Below, one piece after another: positions 1-5,020 of a stretch of DNA of 7,119 bases. A model generated the notes under the pieces. It ran no database searches and was not told the DNA's origin. It saw nothing but the letters and a program-made list of their open reading frames with translations. The position numbers and the translations under genes were made by a program. How positions within the stretch are numbered: the stretch's first letter is position 1; every line of letters starts with the position of its first letter. Source of the DNA: Chloroflexota bacterium (GTDB taxonomy: Bacteria > Chloroflexota > Limnocylindria > Limnocylindrales > CSP1-4); assembly GCA_030271555.1 (NCBI GenBank), contig JARXKQ010000053.1:1-7119 (forward strand), given 5' to 3'.

Positions 1-496
1 CGCCTATGCCCATCTGTGGACACTGCAACAACAGGAAGAACGGGAACAGCCGCTCACTCTTCGATGACAGCGAGAGGCTCATCACCTGGACGCCCTTCTC
101 GACCGCGTACTCAAGGCCGCGCAGGAAGGCGACGCCCTTACCTTTGAGGTCGGCACCGAGCACCCGCACCGAGTAGATCTCCACTTCTGGTGCCAAGCCC
201 ACGATGATCCCCGCGCAGGCAGTGCCGTGGCCGTACAGGTCGACCGGGTCGTCGGGAACGACGGTTGCCTCTTCGTCGACGATCTCGATTGCCACCGACT
301 CGACCAGCCGCCCCTGAACGACGGGATGGTTCCCCTCCACGCCGGAGTCGAGGATCGCGACCTTCACGCCACTGCCGGTCGCGCCGCCCCACGCCCAATC
401 ACGGTCGAGCTGTCGTAGTGCGGCCGCGCGGACGAGGTTGTGCCGCTCCCCCTCGGTAAAGGGCTCAGTCCACGCCGGGAGATCGAGATCAGGCAA
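1..496 (-). CDS. S8 (subtilisin-like) serine peptidase, N-terminal part, cut by the left edge
   Basis: Seen: the minus-strand frame is open from an in-frame TAG near 559-561 to base 1. With the only plausible start codon, TTG at 494-496, 165 residues are visible. They include KVAILDSGV with the catalytic Asp at residue 50, YGHGTACAG with the catalytic His at residue 90, and VMSLSLSS near residue 140, which matches the substrate-binding strand of subtilases. The Ser motif (GTSxA) must lie beyond the window. Known: this Asp/His/Ser order defines family S8, which cleaves peptide bonds by serine nucleophile attack. No signal peptide and no inhibitory prodomain precede the catalytic Asp, so a cytosolic or processing peptidase is more likely than a secreted scavenger (inference). 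No good ribosome-binding site precedes the TTG, so the start is uncertain. The last 15 residues (FPFFLLLQCPQMGIG) look unlike the expected helix and could reflect divergence or a frameshift at the edge. It follows the GAF gene on the same strand. Confidence 0.85.
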   Translation of the reverse strand, partial: MPDLDLPAWTEPFTEGERHNLVRAAALRQLDRDWAWGGATGSGVKVAILDSGVEGNHPVVQGRLVESVAIEIVDEEATVVPDDPVDLYGHGTACAGIIVGLAPEVEIYSVRVLGADLKGKGVAFLRGLEYAVEKGVQVMSLSLSSKSERLFPFFLLLQCPQMGIG

Positions 497-544
497 GTCG
501 CGACCGGCGCTTGGGCTGAGGGATATCGGTGAGACTGATATGAA

Positions 545-568
545 CGCCCTTAGATCGGCCTAAGCGGG
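545..568. repeat. Imperfect inverted repeat just upstream of the S8 peptidase gene
   Basis: GCCC-TTAG around 546-553 pairs with CTAA-GC-GGGC at 560-568, leaving a 6-base loop (ATCGGC) and a 2-base bulge; the inner part is a perfect CTTAG-N6-CTAAG. It ends about 50 bases before the proposed TTG start of the peptidase. It could be a regulatory site or an mRNA hairpin between the GAF and peptidase genes. The rest of the 497-674 gap shows no gene or RNA that I can support. Confidence 0.3.
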
Positions 569-607
569 CCTTTCCAGCAGTCGACGAGCGCGAGCATGTG
601 CGAATGG

Positions 608-625
608 GCGCCGACGACCCGGCGC
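608..625. repeat. Perfect 6-N6-6 inverted repeat downstream of the GAF gene
   Basis: GCGCCG at 608-613 and CGGCGC at 620-625 flank a 6-base loop. It lies about 50 bases past the GAF gene stop on the minus strand. It could fold into a small hairpin, but no T-run follows on either strand, so a classical intrinsic terminator is not supported. It could be a weak attenuating stem or chance in GC-rich DNA. Confidence 0.35.
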
Positions 626-674
626 TAAGGCGCTGCAAAGCCATCTGTATCAGCCACACGAATATCGCCGTCGC

Positions 675-1448
675 CTAGACGCTGCGGCGGCTGCGCGAGG
701 CGTGCGTCGCGAGCACGTCGAGGATGTCGGACACGATGCGCAGCTCGCGGTCGGACAGGTCGCGCATGCGGGCGACGCGGTCGACAAGCACCCAGAAGGG
801 CGCGTCGGGATCGGTGTCGAGCTCAACGGTGGCGGCCGAGATCAGGGTGTCGAGCTGCTCGTCGGACACGTCCTCGCCGCCAACGCCGGCCAGCGCCGCG
901 CGCAGCAACCGTTGGCTGTCGCGCTGCACGCGGGCGGCGCGGATTGCCGCGGCCGCCTGGCGCGCGAAGACCGCGAGCAGCTCCATGTCGCGCAACGAGA
1001 AAGTCGGAGAGGTGTGCTTGTCGAGCACCTGCAGCACGCCCACGGTCGTCTCCGCATCGTTCAGCGGTACAGCGGCGATGGAGCGCGGGACGTAGCCGGT
1101 CTTCTCCGCGGTGGCTTTGTCGAAGCGGGGATCGGACAGGACGTCAGAAAGTGCCAGCGGCTGGCCGGTCGAAAAGACGTAGCCGACGATGCCCTTCGAT
1201 GGCGGCACGGACAGGCCAATCGCGCCCTGGCCCTGCGCGCCGGCGGCGACGCGGAATTCGAGCCGGTCCGGGTTGCGCTCGAACAGCGCAATCGACGACG
1301 CCTCGGCCTCGAACAACATGACCGTCGCCTCGACGATCGTCTGGAGCAGTGCCTGCTCGGCGTCCGCGTCCAGGCGGCGGGCAACAGAAGACCGCCGCGC
1401 TGCTTGGCGCAAGGCCTGCAACGCGGCGGTCAGGCCGGGATCGCTCAT
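675..1448 (-). CDS. GAF-domain protein (257 aa), putative small-molecule sensor
   Basis: Seen: an N-terminal helix (residues 1-30, Arg/Ala rich) is followed by a GAF domain at about residues 34-172. Typical GAF features are the strand ASSIALFE, the segment SKGIVGYVFSTGQPLALSDV, the strand RSIAAVPL, and the closing helix LRDMELLAVFARQAAAAI. The C-terminal 80 residues are helical and acidic, with no kinase, cyclase, phosphodiesterase or DNA-binding domain. Known: GAF domains bind cyclic nucleotides, haem, bilins or other small ligands, or act as dimerisation modules. With no output domain, this protein probably works through protein contact (inference). It starts at ATG 1446-1448, 21 bases after the stop of the upstream repeat-protein gene, so co-transcription is likely. 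The ribosome-binding site is weak, which fits translational coupling. The ligand cannot be told from the sequence. Confidence 0.85.
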   Translation of the reverse strand: MSDPGLTAALQALRQAARRSSVARRLDADAEQALLQTIVEATVMLFEAEASSIALFERNPDRLEFRVAAGAQGQGAIGLSVPPSKGIVGYVFSTGQPLALSDVLSDPRFDKATAEKTGYVPRSIAAVPLNDAETTVGVLQVLDKHTSPTFSLRDMELLAVFARQAAAAIRAARVQRDSQRLLRAALAGVGGEDVSDEQLDTLISAATVELDTDPDAPFWVLVDRVARMRDLSDRELRIVSDILDVLATHASRSRRSV

Positions 1449-1469
1449 CCCGGTAGGGAGGTCAGTGGG

Positions 1470-1928
1470 TTAAGGCTTGTGTGCGTTCGAGGCACCCAGG
1501 TTCTTGGCGTTCGATGCGCCCAGCGTCTTGGAGTGGCCCTCGACGTCATCGTCACCGGCGGCGCCGAGCGTCTTGGCAGACGAGCTGCCGTACGTCTTGG
1601 CGTTGGAGGCGCCCAGGTTCTTGGCGCTCGATGCGCCCATCGTCTTGGCAGACGACGCACCCAGCGTGTGGGCGTGGCCCTCGACGTCATCGTCGCCCGT
1701 CGCGCCGAGTGTCTTGGCAGACGAGCTGCCGTACGTCTTGGCGTTGGAGGCGCCGAGGTTCTTGGCGCTCGACGCGCCCATCGTCTTGGCGGATGAGGCG
1801 CCCATCGTCTTGGCAGACGACGCGCCCAGGGTATGGGCGTGGCCCTCGGTATCCTCGTCGACCGGGGACACGTTCAGGCTCTTGGCACTGGGTCGGAAGA
1901 TCTTGGCCGGCTTATCCAGCTTGCTCAC
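1470..1928 (-). CDS. Octapeptide-repeat protein 1 (152 aa), unknown function
   Basis: I do not recognise this family. After a short basic N-terminus (residues 1-27, with one degenerate SAK unit), the protein consists of octapeptides of consensus G-A-S-[SN]-A-K-[TN]-[LMY]. They are grouped into modules: residues 28-82 (five octapeptides ending M, M, L, Y, L), 83-129 (four, ending M, L, Y, L) and a partial one at 130-152. Each module opens with E-G-H-A-H-T-L or E-G-H-S-K-T-L and closes with G-D-D-D-[VT]. There is no signal peptide, membrane segment, Cys or catalytic motif. Ser, Ala, Gly, Lys and Thr dominate, so the chain is probably disordered or a simple repetitive fold. The start is GTG at 1926-1928, chosen because the strong AGGGAGGT ribosome-binding site lies 10 bases upstream. 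It lies between the Crp-type regulator and the GAF gene, on the same strand as both. A role as structural polymer, multi-copy peptide precursor or scaffold is open. Confidence 0.85.
   Translation of the reverse strand: MSKLDKPAKIFRPSAKSLNVSPVDEDTEGHAHTLGASSAKTMGASSAKTMGASSAKNLGASNAKTYGSSSAKTLGATGDDDVEGHAHTLGASSAKTMGASSAKNLGASNAKTYGSSSAKTLGAAGDDDVEGHSKTLGASNAKNLGASNAHKP
1480..1850 (-). repeat. 24-bp tandem repeats in higher-order modules (repeat gene 1)
   Basis: The octapeptide units are 24-base tandem repeats, with copies differing mainly at third codon positions. On top of this, a block of about 140-165 bases (opening with the GHAHTLG codons and closing with the GDDDVEG codons) occurs twice and begins a third time. 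The first copy has one octapeptide more than the second. The two blocks are nearly identical in DNA over the KTYGSSSAKTLG stretch, which points to a recent internal duplication or gene conversion. Confidence 0.85.
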
Positions 1929-1938
1929 TTTGGTTAAT

Positions 1939-1949
1939 ACCTCCCTGTG
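1939..1949 (-). promoter_or_regulatory. Strong ribosome-binding site fixing the GTG start of repeat gene 1
   Basis: On the minus strand CACAGGGAGGT is followed by 10 bases and then GTG at 1928-1926. The match to the anti-Shine-Dalgarno sequence is much better than at neighbouring genes and supports the GTG start. The same nonamer CACAGGGAG precedes repeat gene 2. Confidence 0.7.
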
Positions 1950-2037
1950 GGTTGACTTGCCATTCTGTGTTGGCTGGCCGTCCTGTTCGGCTGGTTTGAA
2001 GACTCACGCACGGCGGTGGCCCCGGCAACCGACGAGC

Positions 2038-2077
2038 GGACACACTCACTGTCGAATATCCGACAGCATGAGTGTCC
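2038..2077. repeat. Long imperfect hairpin between crp-type gene and repeat gene 1
   Basis: Two 17-base arms (2038-2054 and 2061-2077) can pair as GGACAC, TCA and CTGTCG blocks, separated by two 2-base bulges on opposite arms, around the loop AATATC. It lies 32 bases after the stop of the Crp-type gene on the minus strand. No T-run follows, so it is not a standard intrinsic terminator. It may act as a 3' stabilising or attenuating stem between the regulator and the repeat gene, as an operator, or as both. Confidence 0.55.
2050..2065. promoter_or_regulatory. Candidate Crp-family operator upstream of repeat gene 1
   Basis: TGTCGAATATCCGACA is a 5-N6-5 inverted repeat with perfect half-sites (TGTCG/CGACA). 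This is the geometry of Crp-type operators (TGTGA-N6-TCACA), with changed bases at half-site positions 4 and 5. The site lies 122-137 bases upstream of the repeat gene 1 start and 44 bases beyond the end of the Crp-type regulator gene itself. The link to that regulator is inference; see the finding on its recognition helix. The sequence also sits inside a longer hairpin, so an RNA role is an alternative. Confidence 0.5.
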
Positions 2078-2108
2078 TGCGAGCGCAGGTCTAGTCCCGA
2101 TTGCCCCA

Positions 2109-2801
2109 TCAGCGTTCGGCGCGCCGGGCCAGCTCATCGGCGTCGGTGATGAAAAGCGCATCGGGATCGATCCGGATGAGGCCGTCGTCGACCAGTTCGG
2201 ACAGAAGCCGGTTAACGCTCTGGCGGGTGCCCCCGATCATCGCCGCGAGGTCCGACTGGGTATAAGGCCAGTCAAGCTTGATCTCACCGGTCGCGCCGGG
2301 CGCCGATTCGCTGGCCAATCGGCTGAGGCGCATCGCGAGGCGGCCGGCGAGGTCGAGGAAGTGGAGCTCCTCCACGTGGCCGGTAAGGCGGCGCAGCTCA
2401 TGGGCGAGGCCCGCCAGGAGCGCGTCGCGCAATCCGGGCAGCGTGTCGAGCAGCTCAATGAAGACGGGCCGCGGCAGGACGAGTGTGTCCGCCTGATCAA
2501 GTGCCGCGGCAGTCGCGGACCGCGACGCACCATCGAGCAGTGCCAGCTCGCCAAAGAAGTCGCCCGGACGGAGCGTCGCGATGATCGCCTCGTCACCCTC
2601 AGCTGAGGGCAGCAGGATCTTCACCGCGCCGGCGGCGACGATGTGCAGAGCGTCACCGGGGTCGCCCTGATGGAAGATCACCTCGTTGCGCCGGAACCGT
2701 CGCCGCCGCAACCGCTGGGCAAGCGACTCGAGGATGTTGCGCGACGCGTGCTCGAAGAGCGGACAGCGCGCGAGCGCATCAACAGCGAAGTTGTCGTCCA
2801 T
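2109..2801 (-). CDS. Crp/Fnr-family transcriptional regulator (230 aa)
   Basis: Seen: a cyclic-nucleotide-binding beta-roll at about residues 13-120, with the phosphate-binding cassette FFGELALL...SRSATA (Glu85, Arg94). A long dimerisation helix follows at about 120-145, and a winged helix-turn-helix at about 175-215 with recognition helix GTRQSVNRLL. Known: a Glu and Arg at these cassette positions bind the ribose and phosphate of cAMP or cGMP in Crp, so this protein is probably ligand-responsive and not an Fnr-type iron-sulphur sensor (there are no N-terminal Cys). In the recognition helix the E. coli Crp residues Arg180-Glu181-Arg185 correspond to Arg193-Gln194-Arg198; the Glu-to-Gln change suggests altered operator specificity. 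ATG 2799-2801 starts 2 bases after the MFS-cNMP stop, with GGTGAGG about 10 bases upstream, so the two genes are surely co-translated. Length is normal for the family. Likely targets are the two flanking repeat genes (inference). Confidence 0.93.
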   Translation of the reverse strand: MDDNFAVDALARCPLFEHASRNILESLAQRLRRRRFRRNEVIFHQGDPGDALHIVAAGAVKILLPSAEGDEAIIATLRPGDFFGELALLDGASRSATAAALDQADTLVLPRPVFIELLDTLPGLRDALLAGLAHELRRLTGHVEELHFLDLAGRLAMRLSRLASESAPGATGEIKLDWPYTQSDLAAMIGGTRQSVNRLLSELVDDGLIRIDPDALFITDADELARRAER

Positions 2802-2803
2802 GC

Positions 2804-4492
2804 CTATGAGGCCTCACCGGCGGCGCTTACTGCACCACGGTGAATGTCGAGCATCGTATAAGTCAAGCCCGACCCAGATTCGACGAGCTCCAGGAAGGCG
2901 GGTCCGTCGAGCGCCACGAGCGTGCAGTCGGTCAAGGCGATGACGGTCGCGGTGCGTGGGACCCGCGAAAGCAGCCCGATCTCACCAAAGAACTCCGTGG
3001 GACCCATCTGGCGCAGCAGGTGGCTCGCGCCGCTGGCATCGACCTGGGTGACCTCCACGCGGCCACTGTTGATTACGTAGAAGAGGTCCGCGGCGTCGCC
3101 CTGCCCGATGATCGTGGCACCCTGCTTGAAGTCGCGCAGGGTGGCCCGGCCCATCGCCCTCTCCATGCGCGCCGGCGGCAGGCCGGCGAACAGCGCCACT
3201 TCGGCCAGCCGCTCGCGGGCGTCCTTGGCGGGTTGCTGGATGGCATAAGTGCCCAGCATCAACAGGCTGACGACGCCAGCGATGGCGATTGCCACGCCCG
3301 AAACGAGCAGGACGAGCGCGGCCTGGCCCGAGGCGATGATCGGGATCGCGAATGCGCCCGCCGCGTAGAAGAGCACGTAGGCCGTGTCGATGAGGCCCAG
3401 CGCGCGGCCGCGCACGGCGTCGGGCACGATCCGTTGGAGCAGCGTCGTCATGACGATCTCGACCAGCAGCGCACCGGCCGACGCGAAGCCGAGTGCAGCG
3501 AGCGCCAGGGCGAAGTCGGGCACGTAGCCCAGCAGCGCGAGGCCTACGCCCAGCGCGGCGGCCCCCAGCACCATTGGCGGGCCTTGGCGGCGGCGCAAGA
3601 CCAAGGCGCTCGCCACCAGCGCGCCCAGGAGGCCACCGACGCCGATCGCCGAGTTGAGCAGACCGGTCCCGGTCGCTTCGTCGATGTGGAAGATCTGGAC
3701 CGACAGGATCACGGTGATCACGCCCATTCCGCCCCAGACAAAGCCGACCACCACGTTGAGCACGGTCAGCCCCAGCAGCGGGCGTGAGATGGGGCCCAGG
3801 GCTTCTCGTAGGCCGATAGATGTGGCCGGTTTGGCCGACTCGGCCGACTTGGTCGATTCAACCGACTCGGCCGACTCCTGCGCTGCGTTGGCATCAGGCT
3901 TCTTGGATGGCAGCCCGTACAGGACCACCGCTACCACCGCGAAGGTCAGTGCGTTCAATAGGAACGCGACGACCAATGAGCCCAGTGTCAGCAGCAGGGC
4001 CGCTACCGCCGGGCCAATGAAGAAGGCGAGGCTCACGAGGCTCGACCAGGCGCTGTTCGCCGGGCCCAGCTCCGATTCATCGCGCGTGAGCGAGGGCAGG
4101 TACGCCCCGAGCGCAGGCCCAAAGAACGCCGAGAAGCAGGTCGCGGTGATCGCCAGGGCGACGATGATCCAGATCGACATCTGCAGGTAAACCGCGGCCG
4201 CGATGACCAGCATCAGCAAGCCGCGGACGATGTCCGTGACAAGCAGAATCCGGCGCCGGTCAAAGCGGTCGGCGACGATGCCAGCCGGGATCGACAGCAG
4301 CACGTACGGCAGGATGCGCGCGGCGCCGATGACGCCCAGGGCGACCGTGTCGCCGCCGGTCGCGTCCCACACCAGGACGAGCAGGGCGACCAGGTAAAGC
4401 CAGTCGCCGATCGAGGAGACGAACTCGCCGAACAGCAGCCTGGTGAGATTGCTGTTACCCAGCACCCGCCGGTAGGCGGCGATTACTCCCAT
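2804..4492 (-). CDS. MFS transporter fused to a C-terminal cyclic-nucleotide-binding domain (562 aa)
   Basis: Seen: residues 1 to about 410 carry about 12 hydrophobic segments, with the MFS motif A variant GIVADRFDRRR at 71-81 between TM2 and TM3. The N-terminus (LLFGEFVSSIGDWLYLVAL) is typical of the MFS_3 / EntS-like drug and siderophore exporters. A hydrophilic central loop at about 193-233 contains a tandem E-S-x stretch. Residues of about 430-562 form a cNMP domain with cassette FFGEIGLL...PRTATV (Gly503, Glu504, Arg513). Known: such fusions occur in high-GC bacteria; ligand binding is thought to gate or regulate transport, but the substrate is not predictable. ATG at 4490-4492 is preferred because GAGAGGG lies just upstream; GTG at 4502-4504 would add four residues and has no ribosome-binding site. 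It is the first gene of the minus-strand run and is divergent from repeat gene 2, so it could export a product of the repeat proteins (inference). Confidence 0.92.
   Translation of the reverse strand: MGVIAAYRRVLGNSNLTRLLFGEFVSSIGDWLYLVALLVLVWDATGGDTVALGVIGAARILPYVLLSIPAGIVADRFDRRRILLVTDIVRGLLMLVIAAAVYLQMSIWIIVALAITATCFSAFFGPALGAYLPSLTRDESELGPANSAWSSLVSLAFFIGPAVAALLLTLGSLVVAFLLNALTFAVVAVVLYGLPSKKPDANAAQESAESVESTKSAESAKPATSIGLREALGPISRPLLGLTVLNVVVGFVWGGMGVITVILSVQIFHIDEATGTGLLNSAIGVGGLLGALVASALVLRRRQGPPMVLGAAALGVGLALLGYVPDFALALAALGFASAGALLVEIVMTTLLQRIVPDAVRGRALGLIDTAYVLFYAAGAFAIPIIASGQAALVLLVSGVAIAIAGVVSLLMLGTYAIQQPAKDARERLAEVALFAGLPPARMERAMGRATLRDFKQGATIIGQGDAADLFYVINSGRVEVTQVDASGASHLLRQMGPTEFFGEIGLLSRVPRTATVIALTDCTLVALDGPAFLELVESGSGLTYTMLDIHRGAVSAAGEAS
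3831..3878 (-). repeat. Five 9-bp tandem units in the MFS central loop
   Basis: Units of 9 bases (TCGGCCGAC and variants) run from 3831 to 3875. On the coding strand they give a tripeptide pattern [EK]-S-[AVT], at about residues 205-220. This lies in the cytosolic loop between the two six-helix bundles, where length changes are tolerated, so replication slippage is the simplest origin. Confidence 0.7.
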
Positions 4493-4523
4493 CGTCCCTC
4501 TCACTCGGCGGGCGGGCGCCCGG

Positions 4524-4539
4524 TGTCGGCAACTTTACA
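4524..4539. promoter_or_regulatory. Candidate Crp-family operator in the divergent MFS / repeat gene 2 region
   Basis: TGTCGGCAACTTTACA has one perfect TGTCG half-site and a partial second half (TTACA against CGACA). It matches 8 of the 10 half-site positions of the palindrome at 2050-2065, with the same N6 spacing. It lies 100-115 bases upstream of the repeat gene 2 start and 32-47 bases upstream of the MFS start. An overlapping ACAGG-TGG-CCTGT inverted repeat (4537-4549) carries a further TGTCGG. Clear -35/-10 boxes could not be assigned in 4493-4638. Confidence 0.35.
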
Positions 4540-4623
4540 GGTGGCCTGTCGGCTCGCGCGTTGATCTTCTACCCGCGTAAAGTGATCCTGAGCCCAGTTC
4601 GGTCAAGCAAAACCGTAGCCACT

Positions 4624-4632
4624 CACAGGGAG
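4624..4632 (+). promoter_or_regulatory. Ribosome-binding site fixing the ATG start of repeat gene 2
   Basis: CACAGGGAG is followed by six bases and ATG at 4639-4641. This favours the internal ATG over the in-frame TTG at 4561, which would add 26 unrelated residues. The nonamer is identical to that in front of repeat gene 1. Confidence 0.75.
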
Positions 4633-4638
4633 ATCGAG

Positions 4639-5001
4639 ATGAAGCAAGACAAGACCAAGGCGAAGGGCACGAAGAAGACGACGACGACGAGCGACGACGA
4701 CACGTCGGGTCACGCGCATACGTTGGGCGCATCGTCAGCCAAGACGATGGGCGCATCGAGTGCCAAGACCATGGGTGCCTCGAGCGCCAAGAACCTGGGC
4801 GCATCGTCAGCCAAGACGTACGGCTCATCCTCAGCCAAGACGCTCGGCGCCGTCGGCGACGACGACACCGAGGGCCACAGCCTGCTGCTGGATACCGACT
4901 ACTACATCCAGCGCAAGTCGCGCGATGCGGAGATCGAGCGCGAGGCGCGTGAGCGCCGCCAGACGAAGGAAGCTCGCAGCAACAAGCCCGAGCGCCGCTA
5001 A
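4639..5001 (+). CDS. Octapeptide-repeat protein 2 (120 aa), unknown function
   Basis: A paralogue of the protein at 1470-1928; I recognise no family. A strongly basic Lys/Thr N-terminus (residues 1-18) leads into DDDTSGHAHTLG. One full module of five octapeptides follows (residues 30-69, unit-final residues M, M, L, Y, L), then GAVGDDDTEGH (70-80). The order of the variant units is the same as in the first module of repeat protein 1. In place of more modules there is a 40-residue tail: SLLLDTDYYIQ, then a highly charged Arg/Glu helix (about 91-113), ending NKPERR. No signal peptide, Cys or membrane segment is present. The gene is monocistronic, diverges from the MFS gene and ends 19 bases before a strong terminator. 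The tail may be an interaction or recognition element that repeat protein 1 lacks (inference). Precursor, scaffold and structural roles are all possible. Confidence 0.85.
   Translation: MKQDKTKAKGTKKTTTTSDDDTSGHAHTLGASSAKTMGASSAKTMGASSAKNLGASSAKTYGSSSAKTLGAVGDDDTEGHSLLLDTDYYIQRKSRDAEIEREARERRQTKEARSNKPERR
4726..4847 (+). repeat. Five 24-bp tandem repeats (repeat gene 2)
   Basis: Five consecutive 24-base units encode G-A/S-S-S-A-K-T/N-[MLY]. Compared with the equivalent units of the gene at 1470-1928, the differences are mostly at synonymous third positions (for example GCG/GCA, TCT/TCA, CTG/TTG), while the peptide order is the same. Confidence 0.85.
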
Positions 5002-5020
5002 CCACCAACTCGGGGAATCG

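Noticed and set aside
489..644. Small minus-strand frame (51 codons) starting at ATG 642-644 and overlapping the start of the S8 peptidase
   Set aside because: Its composition (Ser/Arg/Ala) and lack of a ribosome-binding site suggest chance. An upstream coupled leader peptide for the TTG start cannot be excluded, but nothing supports it.
702..1796. Long plus-strand open frame opposite the GAF and repeat genes
   Set aside because: It is Arg/Gly/Val rich with no domain logic, and it lies antisense to two genes with clear domain or repeat structure. GC-rich coding DNA commonly leaves the opposite strand open.
1470..1928. The tandem repeats as a CRISPR array
   Set aside because: The 24-base units are contiguous, in frame and translate to a conserved octapeptide, with no unique spacers.
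2840..3787. Plus-strand open frame of 315 codons opposite the MFS gene
   Set aside because: Its translation is a low-information mix of Arg, Gln, Asp and His with no family features, while the minus strand encodes an unmistakable transporter.
4561..4589. Sigma-70-like promoter (TTGATC ... TAAAGT or GATCCT) before repeat gene 2
   Set aside because: TTGATC to TAAAGT has only 11 bases between boxes, and the GATCCT box at 17-base spacing is a poor match; no pair of boxes is convincing.
4561..4638. N-terminal extension of repeat protein 2 from TTG 4561
   Set aside because: The ATG at 4639 has a well-placed AGGGAG, and the extension covers the promoter region with residues unlike the rest of the protein.
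1470..5001. A standard lanthipeptide, thiopeptide or radical-SAM RiPP cluster
   Set aside because: No LanB/LanC/LanM, YcaO or radical SAM gene is present in the window, and the repeat proteins lack Cys. Only the repetitive precursor-like shape and the peptidase fit.
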